Shown piece by piece: positions 33,272 through 41,419 of a DNA stretch of 64,000 nucleotides (positions are counted from its first letter, which is position 1; every line of letters begins with the position of its first letter). The position numbers were made by a program, and so were the translations under genes. The DNA is from JAAFIP01 sp963775085 (GTDB taxonomy: Bacteria > Pseudomonadota > Gammaproteobacteria > Burkholderiales > Burkholderiaceae_C): contig CAVZHO010000003.1 of NCBI GenBank assembly GCA_963775085.1, forward strand, positions 124,001-188,000, in the 5' to 3' direction. Below the pieces are notes generated by a model, which saw only the letters and a list, made by a program, of their open reading frames with translations, did not search any database and was not told where the DNA came from.

Positions 33272-34408
33272 ATGACCCCCACCCTCTACGACACCCCCGA
33301 ACACACCCAGTTGCGCGACCAGATCGCCCGCTTTATCGCGCGCGAAGTCGAGCCGCACGCCCAGGCCTGGGAAGACGCGGGCTGCGTGCCGCGTGAGGTG
33401 CTGCGCAAGATGGGTGCCGCCGGGTTGTTTGGCCTGATGTACGAGAGCGAGTACGGCGGTGCCGAGGCTGATGCGATGACCAATCTGGTGTTTGCCGAGG
33501 CGCTGTCGCAGTCCACTTTTGGCGGCTTCATCATCACCGCCCTGGTGCACACCGACATGGCCAGCCCGCACCTGCACCATGCGGGTACGCCCGCGCAAAA
33601 GGCGCGCTACATGCCGGACGTGATCAGTGGCGAGACGATTACCGCAGTGGGTATCAGCGAGCCGGGCGCTGGGTCGGACGTGGCGGGCATGCGCAGCACG
33701 GCCAAACGAGAGGGCGACGAGTGGGTTCTCAACGGCACCAAGATGTTTATCACCAATGGCGTGCATGCCAACCTGTATTTCATCGCCGCTCGCACGGGCA
33801 CAGCGCGCCATGCGGTGTCGATCTTTATTGTGGAAAAAGGCACGCCCGGCTTTAGCGTGGGCCGTGCGTTAAAGAAGTCCGGTTGGCTTTGCTCAGACAC
33901 GGCCGAGCTGGTGCTGGACAACGTGCGCATCCCTGCAGGCAATTTGCTGGGCGAGGAGGGTAAGGGCTTTTATTCCATCATGAAAAACTTTCAAACCGAG
34001 CGCATTGCCTTGGGTGCCATGGCGGTCGGCCACTGCACGCAGGCGCTACAGATGACGCTGGACTACGTGCGCCAGCGCCCCGCCTTCGGTGCCACGTTGT
34101 GGGACAAGCAAACCATCCGCCAACGCCTGGCCATGCTGGATGCCAAAACGCGCGCTGCCCGCCAGTACATGTACCACTGCGCCTGGCTCGTCACGCAGGG
34201 CAAAGACGTGGTGCAGGATGTGTCCCTGCTCAAATCCCTCACCGGAGAGCTGGTCAACGAGGTGCTCTACACCTGCCAGCAGTTTCACGGTGGCATGGGC
34301 TATATGCGCGAGACCGCCATTGAGCGCCTATGGCGCGATGCGCGGGTGCTGGGGATTGGTGGCGGGGCGACCGAGGTGATGCTGGATGAAGCCGCCAAGC
34401 GCTATTGA
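33272..34408 (+). CDS. Acyl-CoA dehydrogenase
   Basis: 378 residues, FAD-dependent acyl-CoA dehydrogenase. ITAVGISEPGAGSDVAGMR, NGTKMFITNGVHANLY and FHGGMGYMRETAIERLWRDA are typical. It is distinct from liuA and lies in the second operon between vapC and liuC. A short or branched-chain acyl-CoA is the likely substrate; the exact one cannot be read from sequence. Confidence 0.9.
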   Translation: MTPTLYDTPEHTQLRDQIARFIAREVEPHAQAWEDAGCVPREVLRKMGAAGLFGLMYESEYGGAEADAMTNLVFAEALSQSTFGGFIITALVHTDMASPHLHHAGTPAQKARYMPDVISGETITAVGISEPGAGSDVAGMRSTAKREGDEWVLNGTKMFITNGVHANLYFIAARTGTARHAVSIFIVEKGTPGFSVGRALKKSGWLCSDTAELVLDNVRIPAGNLLGEEGKGFYSIMKNFQTERIALGAMAVGHCTQALQMTLDYVRQRPAFGATLWDKQTIRQRLAMLDAKTRAARQYMYHCAWLVTQGKDVVQDVSLLKSLTGELVNEVLYTCQQFHGGMGYMRETAIERLWRDARVLGIGGGATEVMLDEAAKRY

Positions 34409-34430
34409 ACCGCACAGAAAGTTTTACGCC

Positions 34431-35228
34431 ATGACCACCAGCCCAAGCCAGCCCACCCTGATCGTCCAAGTCCAGGACAAGATCGGCCGCATCACGCTCA
34501 ACCGTCCCGATGTGCGCAACGCGTTCAACGACAGCGTCATTGCCGAAGTCACCGCCGCCTTTGCAGAGCTAGGTCAACGCGATGATGTGCGCTGCATCGT
34601 ACTGGCCGCCGAAGGCAGTGCATTTTGCGCAGGCGCAGACCTGAACTGGATGCGCCGCATGGCCGACTACACGCATGCCGAGAACCTGGCCGATGCGGCC
34701 AAGCTGGCGCTGATGCTGCGCACGATTTACGAATGCCCCAAGCCTACGCTGGCGCGTATCCAGGGCGATGTGTACGCCGGTGGCATGGGCCTGGTGGCGG
34801 CTTGCGACATGGCGGTGTCGGTCGACAGCGCCCATTACTGCCTGAGTGAAGTCAAGCTGGGACTGATTCCGGCCACGATCAGCCCCTATGTGATCCGCGC
34901 CATGGGCGCGCGGGCGGCGCACCGCTACTTTTTGACGGCAGAGCGGTTTAGCGCGGCTGAGGCATATCGCATTGGTTTGGTACACGAGGTGGTGAGCCTT
35001 GACGAATTGGATACCAAAGTGGCCGAAATCACCCAGCACCTGTGCAGCGCAGGCCCGCAGGCCATGAAAACGTGCAAAAAGTTGGTGCAAGACGTGGCAA
35101 ATCGGGACATCAGTCAACCGCTGATCGACCAGACCGTTGCAGGGATAGCTCACATTCGGGCCAGCGCGGAAGGCAAAGAAGGCTTACAGTCCTTCTTGCA
35201 AAAGCGCAAACCCCACTGGCTGAGCTGA
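34431..35228 (+). CDS. liuC: Enoyl-CoA hydratase/isomerase, methylglutaconyl-CoA hydratase
   Basis: 265 residues from ATG 34431; the longer open frame overlaps the previous gene and has no family support. Crotonase-fold oxyanion-hole motifs are VLAAEGSAFCAGADLNWMRR and DVYAGGMGLVAACDM. It hydrates 3-methylglutaconyl-CoA to HMG-CoA in leucine catabolism, an assignment resting on operon context plus family fit. Confidence 0.9.
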   Translation: MTTSPSQPTLIVQVQDKIGRITLNRPDVRNAFNDSVIAEVTAAFAELGQRDDVRCIVLAAEGSAFCAGADLNWMRRMADYTHAENLADAAKLALMLRTIYECPKPTLARIQGDVYAGGMGLVAACDMAVSVDSAHYCLSEVKLGLIPATISPYVIRAMGARAAHRYFLTAERFSAAEAYRIGLVHEVVSLDELDTKVAEITQHLCSAGPQAMKTCKKLVQDVANRDISQPLIDQTVAGIAHIRASAEGKEGLQSFLQKRKPHWLS

Positions 35229-35276
35229 ACGTCAGCTCAGCCAGCGGCCCCACCACTTAGTCCGCAGGAGTCTCCC

Positions 35277-35981
35277 ATGGATGCCTTTCTTCCCTATATC
35301 CAGCAACTCATCAGCGGCCTGTTCGCAAGCAACGGCGACATCGCCGGATCGGCGGGCAAAGCCATTGGTGGATTGGACATGGCCGGGCTGGCCGCGCTGG
35401 CTGCGGCGTTGGGCTGGGCCAGCGGCATCCGCTTGTACCTGGTCGTGTTCCTGACGGGTCTGGCCGGTTTTATGGGCTGGCTGCCCCTGCCCGGTGGCCT
35501 GCACATGCTGCAGCACCCAGCCATGCTGGCGGGTAGCGGTTTTATGCTGTTCGTTGAATTTTTTGCCGACAAAATCCCCGGAGTAGATTCGCTGTGGGAC
35601 ATGGTACACACCGTCATCCGCGTGCCCGCTGGGGCTGCGCTGGCTGCAGGCGTGTTTGGTGCCGACAGCGCCATGATGGGCACCGTGGCAGGTTTGCTGG
35701 GTGGCACGCTGGCTGCAACGGCGCACGCCACCAAGGCTACTACGCGCGCAGCCATCAACACCTCGCCCGAGCCGTTTAGCAATATCGCCATGAGCCTGGC
35801 GGAAGAGGGCGGCGTAATGGGCATGATGTGGCTGGCCACCAACCACCCCATTGCCTTTGGCGGCGTGCTGTTGGTAGTGCTGGTGCTATCGGTCGTGCTG
35901 CTGGTGGTACTGCTCAAGTTCCTCAAGGGCGTAATTCGCCGACTGTCTGAATTTTTCTCTGCAACCCCTAGGATGGCCTGA
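35277..35981 (+). CDS. DUF4126 family membrane protein
   Basis: 234 residues with four to five hydrophobic segments, including a C-terminal helix followed by a basic tail. It matches the DUF4126 pattern (GWASGIRLYLVVFLTGLAG, ADKIPGVDSLWDMVHTVIR). Function unknown. It lies between liuC and liuD and shares one base with the liuD start (TGATG), so it is probably part of the operon. Confidence 0.82.
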   Translation: MDAFLPYIQQLISGLFASNGDIAGSAGKAIGGLDMAGLAALAAALGWASGIRLYLVVFLTGLAGFMGWLPLPGGLHMLQHPAMLAGSGFMLFVEFFADKIPGVDSLWDMVHTVIRVPAGAALAAGVFGADSAMMGTVAGLLGGTLAATAHATKATTRAAINTSPEPFSNIAMSLAEEGGVMGMMWLATNHPIAFGGVLLVVLVLSVVLLVVLLKFLKGVIRRLSEFFSATPRMA

Positions 35982-38077
35982 TGTTTTCTAAAGTATTGAT
36001 TGCCAATCGAGGGGAGATTGCCTGTAGAGTCGCCGCCACCTGTGCGCAGCTAGCTATTAAAACAGTAGCTGTTTATTCGGATGCCGATGCTACGGCCAAG
36101 CACGTTGTCGCCTGTGATGAAGCGGTGCATATCGGCGGCAGCGCGCCCAAGGACAGCTACCTGCGTTGGGAAAAAATCATTGCCGCCGCCAGGCAAACCG
36201 GTGCGCAGGCGATCCATCCGGGCTATGGGTTTTTAAGCGAGAACGAAGAATTTGCACAGGCCTGTGCTGATGCCGGACTGGTGTTTATTGGCCCGCCCGC
36301 TTCGGCCATCAAGGCCATGGGCTTGAAGGCTGAATCGAAGCGCCTGATGGCCAAAGCGGGCGTGCCCCTGGTGCCGGGCTACCACGGCACCAACCAGGAC
36401 GCGGCGCTGCTGAAAAAAGAAGCCGATGCCATAGGCTACCCGGTGCTGATCAAGGCCAGTGCGGGCGGTGGTGGCAAAGGTATGCGTGCCGTGGACAAGG
36501 CAGAAGACTTTGACGCGGCCTTGCAAAGCTGCAAGCGCGAGGCGATCAGCAGTTTTGCCGACGACGCTGTGCTGATCGAGAAATATGTGCAGCGGCCTCG
36601 GCATATTGAGATTCAGGTATTTGGCGATACGCAGGGCAACTACGTGTATTTGTTTGAGCGCGATTGCAGCGTGCAGCGCCGCCACCAAAAGGTACTGGAA
36701 GAAGCGCCTGCGCCGGGTATGACGCAGGCAATGCGCGAGCAGATGGGTGCGGCGGCGGTGGCTGCGGCACGCGCGGTGAACTATGTGGGCGCGGGTACGG
36801 TGGAATTTATCGTCGAGCCTGGCCGAGATGAAGCCGCCGCGCCGGGCCGCCCCAAGCAAGGCACGGCTCCCTTGGGGGGCAGCGCAGCACACGAAGTGGC
36901 AAGCGTGGGGGCTTTTTACTTTATGGAGATGAACACCCGCTTGCAGGTGGAGCACCCGGTGACGGAGGCTATCACCGGGCTGGACTTGGTGGAATGGCAA
37001 CTGCGCGTGGCCGCGGGCGAGCAACTGCCTTTGGCGCAGGACCAACTGCGAATTACCGGCCATGCCATTGAGGCGCGTATTTGCGCCGAGATCCCGGACA
37101 ATAACTTTTTACCCGCTACCGGCACGCTACAGGTGTATGGCCTGCCTGAGTGCACGCAGTTTGAGCGCGGCGGTGTGCGGGTGGACTCGGGCGTGCGCCA
37201 GGGCGATGCGATTTCACCGTACTACGACTCGATGGTCGCCAAACTCATCGTGCACGGTGCAACGCGGGCCGAAGCGCTGGCCAAGCTGGACCGGGCTTTG
37301 TCGCAGACCCATATCGTGGGCTTGCCTACCAATGTGCAGTTTCTGCGCCACGTGGTGCAAAGTCCGTCGTTTGCGCAGGGCAACCTGGACACCGCGCTGA
37401 TTCCGCGCGAGCAGGCCGTGCTGTTCCATCAGGAAAAGCTGGGCTTGCCTCTGGCCGTGGCTGCCCATGTCGCCAGCACCTTGGTGGCCGAGCGGGCGCT
37501 GCAAAGCGCAGACCCGTTCAGCCGCCGCGATAGCTGGCGCGCCTACGGTGTGGCCACGCGCCGCTTTGAGCTGGAGTTCCATAGTGAGGCCATCAACGCC
37601 GTACTGACCTATTTGCATGATGGTGCGTTGCTTTTGGAAGTGACCAAAGCCCTGACAGCCACTCCCGTGGCCCAGGGCCCTCTGCGCTTTGATGCCACGC
37701 CGCAGGGCATCACGCTGGACTTTGCTGGTCAGCGCTGCACCGCGGCATGCTACCCTGCATCGCATAAGGAAGGCGTTGAAGTCCATATATTTGCAGCGCA
37801 AGCAGCTACTAAAATAGTAGCGTTTGACATCTTCGCCCATGCCGGTGAAGCGCATGCCGACAACGGACGCCTCACCGCGCCGATGCCGGGCAAGGTGGTG
37901 TCGTTTGCTGTACGGGTGGGCGACAAGGTGAAAAGCGGCCAGCCACTGGCGGTGATGGACGCGATGAAGATGGAGCACACCATTGCCGCGCCCAAAGACG
38001 GCACGGTGGCCGAGCTGCTGTACGCCCCCGGCGACCAGGTGGCCGAGGGGGCCGAGCTGCTCACGCTGGCGGTGTGA
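35981..38077 (+). CDS. liuD: Methylcrotonyl-CoA carboxylase alpha (biotin) subunit
   Basis: 698 residues. The biotin carboxylase domain carries IANRGEIACRVAATC, ATP-grasp KASAGGGGKGMRAV and EMNTRLQVEHPVTE. The C-terminal biotinyl domain has the target lysine K663 in MDAMKMEHT. It is the partner of LiuB. Residues about 601-615, in the region joining the carboxylase and biotinyl domains, are encoded by a dispersed-repeat fragment. A second weaker match is at 36046-36080. A low-complexity insert near residues 283-308 (RDEAAAPGRPKQG) is also unusual. Confidence 0.95.
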   Translation: MFSKVLIANRGEIACRVAATCAQLAIKTVAVYSDADATAKHVVACDEAVHIGGSAPKDSYLRWEKIIAAARQTGAQAIHPGYGFLSENEEFAQACADAGLVFIGPPASAIKAMGLKAESKRLMAKAGVPLVPGYHGTNQDAALLKKEADAIGYPVLIKASAGGGGKGMRAVDKAEDFDAALQSCKREAISSFADDAVLIEKYVQRPRHIEIQVFGDTQGNYVYLFERDCSVQRRHQKVLEEAPAPGMTQAMREQMGAAAVAAARAVNYVGAGTVEFIVEPGRDEAAAPGRPKQGTAPLGGSAAHEVASVGAFYFMEMNTRLQVEHPVTEAITGLDLVEWQLRVAAGEQLPLAQDQLRITGHAIEARICAEIPDNNFLPATGTLQVYGLPECTQFERGGVRVDSGVRQGDAISPYYDSMVAKLIVHGATRAEALAKLDRALSQTHIVGLPTNVQFLRHVVQSPSFAQGNLDTALIPREQAVLFHQEKLGLPLAVAAHVASTLVAERALQSADPFSRRDSWRAYGVATRRFELEFHSEAINAVLTYLHDGALLLEVTKALTATPVAQGPLRFDATPQGITLDFAGQRCTAACYPASHKEGVEVHIFAAQAATKIVAFDIFAHAGEAHADNGRLTAPMPGKVVSFAVRVGDKVKSGQPLAVMDAMKMEHTIAAPKDGTVAELLYAPGDQVAEGAELLTLAV
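37783..37825 (-). repeat. Dispersed repeat fragment inside liuD
   Basis: TTTGCAGCGCAAGCAGCTAC, then TAAAATAGTAGCGTT. Minus orientation, read in frame between functional domains. Confidence 0.65.
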
Positions 38078-38997
38078 TGCGCATCACTTTCTGCTGCGCC
38101 GACACCAAGGCCGAGCCCTGGCTTGCAGGCTTGCGTGCCGCCTTGCCACACGCACACATAACGCAGTGGCAACCCGGTGCCCCACATGCCGACTACGCCG
38201 TGGTGTGGGCGCCGCCCCAGCAGTTGTTTGATGAGCAACCTGAGCTGAAAGCCGCTTTCAATATTGGTGCGGGCGTGGATGCGCTGCTCAAGCTGCGCGT
38301 GCCTGCGCCCACCCAGATCGTGCGGCTGGACGATGCAGGCATGTCGGTGCAAATGGCCGAGTATGTCTGCCATGCCGTGATTCGCCACTTTCGCGAGTTC
38401 GATGCCTACGAGGCTGATACGAAGGCAGGCAGATGGTCGTTTCGCAAGCCACGCAGCCGGGCAGATTTTCCGGTGGGCGTGTTGGGACTGGGGGTGCTCG
38501 GCACCCGGGTGGCCAAGGCGCTGTCGGTGTTTGACTTCCCCGTCCACGGCTGGAGCCAAAGTGCCAAGCTGCTGGACGGCGTGCGCTGTTGGCACGGCGC
38601 GGACCAGCTCAACGATTTTCTGCACCACAGCAAAGTGCTGGTGTGCCTGTTGCCACTCACACCGCAGACGGAAGGCATCTTGAACCGCAACACCCTGGCC
38701 GCGTTGCAACCCGGCGGCTACGTCATCAACGTGGCGCGTGGTGCGCACCTGGTGGATGACGACTTAATCACCTTGCTGGACAACGGCCATCTGGCAGGTG
38801 CTACGCTGGACGTGTTTCGCCAGGAACCGCTACCTGCCGAGCACGCTTTCTGGAAACATCCGAAAATCATCCTCACACCCCATACCTCGGCGCGCACGTT
38901 GCGTGATGAGAGCATTGCTCAGATCGCCAGCAAAATACTGGCGCTAGGTAGCGGCCAAAGCGTGGCTGGTGTGGTGGACAGAAACAAAGGTTATTAA
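38077..38997 (+). CDS. ghrA: D-2-hydroxyacid dehydrogenase (glyoxylate/hydroxypyruvate reductase A type)
   Basis: 306 residues from ATG 38077, sharing a base with the liuD stop. The NAD(P)-binding motif is GVLGLGVLGTRVAKAL. Conserved INVARGAHLVDDDL and the C-terminal LTPHTSARTL carry the catalytic Arg/Glu/His framework. It probably reduces glyoxylate or hydroxypyruvate; its role inside the leu operon is unclear. The GhrA name is by similarity of pattern only. Confidence 0.8.
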   Translation: MRITFCCADTKAEPWLAGLRAALPHAHITQWQPGAPHADYAVVWAPPQQLFDEQPELKAAFNIGAGVDALLKLRVPAPTQIVRLDDAGMSVQMAEYVCHAVIRHFREFDAYEADTKAGRWSFRKPRSRADFPVGVLGLGVLGTRVAKALSVFDFPVHGWSQSAKLLDGVRCWHGADQLNDFLHHSKVLVCLLPLTPQTEGILNRNTLAALQPGGYVINVARGAHLVDDDLITLLDNGHLAGATLDVFRQEPLPAEHAFWKHPKIILTPHTSARTLRDESIAQIASKILALGSGQSVAGVVDRNKGY

Positions 38998-39003
38998 AAA
39001 ACT

Positions 39004-39837
39004 ATGGCATACCCCACTAAAGTCAAACTCGTTGATGTCGGCCCGCGTGACGGCCTGCAAAATGAAAAGCAGCCCGTACCTGCCGACATCAAAATCGCCC
39101 TCGTCCACAAGCTGCAGGATGCAGGCCTCAAGGAAATTGAAGTCACCAGCTTTGTCAGCCCCAAATGGGTGCCCCAAATGGCCGATAACGCCCAGGTGAT
39201 GGCAGGCATTGCGCGTAAACCGGGCGTACGCTACAGCGTGCTCACGCCCAATATGCAGGGCTTTGAAGCGGCAATAAAGAGTAGGCCCGACGAGATCGTC
39301 GTCTTCGCCGCCGCCAGCGAGGCCTTTAGCCAACGCAATATCAACTGCTCCATCGCCGAAAGCATCGAGCGCTTTGCCCCCGTGGTCGCCGCAGCCCGCG
39401 CCGCAGGCATCTATGTACGCGGTGCCATGAGCTGCGCTGTGGGCTGCCCCTATGAAGGCGAGGTAGCGCCCCAGCAGGTGAGTCGTTTGGCCGCGCTGAT
39501 GGCGGGCATCGGCGTGCAACACATCGGCGTGGCCGACACCATTGGCGTGGGCACACCGCGCAAGGTGCAGGCTGCGATCGAGGCCACGCTCAAGCATTAC
39601 GACCTCAATGACATCTCTGGCCACTTCCACGACACCTATGGCCAGGCCCTGGCCAACACCTTGGCATCGCTGGAGCTGGGCGTGTGGCAGTTCGACACGT
39701 CCATCGCCGGCCTGGGGGGCTGCCCCTACGCCAAAGGTGCCACCGGTAACGTCGCCACCGAAGACGTGGTCTACATGCTGCACGGCATGGGCATTGAGAC
39801 CGGTATTGACCTGGACAAGCTGATCGACGCGGGCTAG
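39004..39837 (+). CDS. liuE: Hydroxymethylglutaryl-CoA lyase, truncated by an in-frame TAG
   Basis: 277 residues as read. VGPRDGLQNEKQPVPADIK, the metal-binding GHFHDTYGQALANTL and the active-site cysteine region GLGGCPYAKGATGNVATED are intact. The TAG at 39835-39837 is followed in the same frame by FISEFLQRKPQSRAATALLN and a TGA at 39913-39915, restoring the normal length of about 300. The gene therefore lacks its last 25 or so residues. It splits HMG-CoA to acetoacetate and acetyl-CoA. Confidence 0.92.
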   Translation: MAYPTKVKLVDVGPRDGLQNEKQPVPADIKIALVHKLQDAGLKEIEVTSFVSPKWVPQMADNAQVMAGIARKPGVRYSVLTPNMQGFEAAIKSRPDEIVVFAAASEAFSQRNINCSIAESIERFAPVVAAARAAGIYVRGAMSCAVGCPYEGEVAPQQVSRLAALMAGIGVQHIGVADTIGVGTPRKVQAAIEATLKHYDLNDISGHFHDTYGQALANTLASLELGVWQFDTSIAGLGGCPYAKGATGNVATEDVVYMLHGMGIETGIDLDKLIDAG

Positions 39838-39914
39838 TTCATCAGCGAGTTTTTGCAGCGCAAACCCCAGTCGCGTGCCGCTACGGCCTTGCTGAACAAG
39901 CGGATAGCCGCATG

Positions 39915-39972
39915 ATATGCTACTTAAATAATAGCTGCTTACGTCCACCCGACAAGGACATGGAGCTATTTT
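39915..39972 (+). repeat. Dispersed repeat copy between liuE and ybaK-like gene
   Basis: GATATGCTACTTAAATAATA, then GCTGCTTACGTCCACCCGAC and AAGGACATGGAGC. A full plus-orientation copy that supplies the sequence just before the TTG start of the next gene. Confidence 0.88.
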
Positions 39973-40639
39973 GAATACTGAAACCTTGCCTGGCAGCGTG
40001 CAGCGCGTCAGCGCCTGCCTGGCCGCTGCTGGACATACCCAAGCGCCACGCCTGTTGGATGACGCTGCCCGCACCGCGCAGCAGGCGGCGGATGCCTTGG
40101 GTGTGCAGTTAGGGCAAATCGCCAAGAGCATCATCTTCAAACGCAAGCCAGATGAAGAGGCGGTATTGGTTATCACCTCTGGTGACCGCCGCGTGGATGA
40201 AGCAAAGGTGCAGGCGCTGGTATGCGCGCCAGGCCAGAAGCTGGGGCGCGCGGACGCGGAGTTTGTGAGGGCCAAAACCGGTTTTGCCATCGGTGGTGTC
40301 GCGCCCATAGCGCATGCTAACCAGCCCGTCACGTTGATCGACCGCGAGCTGTTTCGCTTTAACACGGTGTGGGCCGCAGCCGGGCATCCGCATGCGGTAT
40401 TTGAGGTCACGCCCCAAGATCTGCAAATACTCTCGGATGCCCCAGTCGCAGATGTTGTCGTGTGCGACAAATCCCCCATCCCCAGCCCCTGCACCGGTGT
40501 GTGCCTGCTCGAATCCAGCAGTGGCTACTGCCAGGGGTGTCTACGCACTCTGGATGAAATTGCTGCTTGGGGCCAGGCCGACGACGTCTACAAACGCGCT
40601 GTCGTGGTGCAGCTAGGGCAACGGAAACTCCAGCTATGA
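39971..40639 (+). CDS. YbaK/EbsC aminoacyl-tRNA deacylase fused to DUF1289
   Basis: 222 residues with a TTG start. Residues 1-160 form a YbaK-type trans-editing domain (SIIFKRKPDEEAVLVITSGD, TGFAIGGVAPIAHANQP). It hydrolyses mischarged tRNA such as Cys-tRNA-Pro. The C-terminal 45 residues are a DUF1289 module with cysteines in PSPCTGVCLL and YCQGCLRTLDE. The fusion suggests a metal-dependent or redox accessory to editing. Coupled by ATGA to the next gene. Confidence 0.85.
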   Translation: MNTETLPGSVQRVSACLAAAGHTQAPRLLDDAARTAQQAADALGVQLGQIAKSIIFKRKPDEEAVLVITSGDRRVDEAKVQALVCAPGQKLGRADAEFVRAKTGFAIGGVAPIAHANQPVTLIDRELFRFNTVWAAAGHPHAVFEVTPQDLQILSDAPVADVVVCDKSPIPSPCTGVCLLESSSGYCQGCLRTLDEIAAWGQADDVYKRAVVVQLGQRKLQL

Positions 40640-41289
40640 AACACATTACCTTTCACCTCGATTTCATTTCGCCCTACGCGTTCCTGGCCTTTGAGCGCCT
40701 GCCCGCAGCACTCCAAGGTCTGAGCTACCATGTCACCTACAAGCCGGTGCTGTTTGCCGCCCTGCTGAACCACTACGGCCAGCTGGGCCCGGCCGAAGTT
40801 GCGCCCAAGCGAACCTGGACCTACCGCCAAATGCTGTGGCTGGCGCGCGACCATGGTGTGCCGATGCAAGTGCCTGTCAGCCATCCGTTCAATCCCCTCG
40901 GTCTTTTGCGCCTGGCCATTGCCTGCGGCACAGCTGGCGCGTGCAACCGCTATGTGGCCGAGACGATTTTTCGCCATGTGTGGGACTCAGGGCAAGAAGC
41001 GGGGGATGCCGCGCGACTCGCTGCATTGACCGCACAACTCCAACCAGCTAGGCAAGCTACGGATGCGGCCGTTAAAGCCGAGCTGAAAGCCAATACCGAT
41101 GCCGCCATCGCAGTGCATGTATTTGGCGTGCCCAGCATGCAGGTCGATAGCGAGATGTTTTGGGGCTTGGATGCCCTGCCCATGTTGCGCCAATACATCG
41201 AAGGCGACCCGTGGTTCAAGTCTGGCGAGTGGGTAGGTGCATCGGGTTTACCCGTAGGAACAGCCAGAAAACCGCATCATGAAATATAA
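40636..41289 (+). CDS. 2-hydroxychromene-2-carboxylate isomerase family protein
   Basis: 217 residues from ATG 40636 (MKHITFHLDFISPYAFLAFE). Thioredoxin-like DsbA/kappa-GST fold. The catalytic serine position is in FISPYAFL, and VFGVPSMQVDSEMFWGLDAL is the family C-terminal motif. It probably acts on glutathione-dependent isomerisation of aromatic intermediates. It closes the liu operon. Confidence 0.88.
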   Translation: MKHITFHLDFISPYAFLAFERLPAALQGLSYHVTYKPVLFAALLNHYGQLGPAEVAPKRTWTYRQMLWLARDHGVPMQVPVSHPFNPLGLLRLAIACGTAGACNRYVAETIFRHVWDSGQEAGDAARLAALTAQLQPARQATDAAVKAELKANTDAAIAVHVFGVPSMQVDSEMFWGLDALPMLRQYIEGDPWFKSGEWVGASGLPVGTARKPHHEI

Positions 41290-41317
41290 CTCACGGGTTG
41301 TTACTTATTTTGTAAGA

Positions 41318-41335
41318 ACGTGAAAAGGTTCACGT
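41318..41335. promoter_or_regulatory. Palindrome upstream of MFS gene
   Basis: ACGTGAA, an AAGG centre, TTCACGT. It lies about 85 bp before the MFS ATG and is a possible repressor site. Confidence 0.4.
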
Positions 41336-41419
41336 CAGCAAAGGGTCAGTGCTCCACCTGATATTCGGTGCTTCGCATTCCGTCGGAGTGTGACTTATTT
41401 AATGCAGGAGACTTGTCGC

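Noticed and set aside
36046..36080. Repeat-like TAGCTATTAAAACAGTAGCT in liuD N-terminus
   Set aside because: The protein here (IKTVAVYSDADA) is conserved in biotin carboxylases, so the DNA likeness may be incidental.
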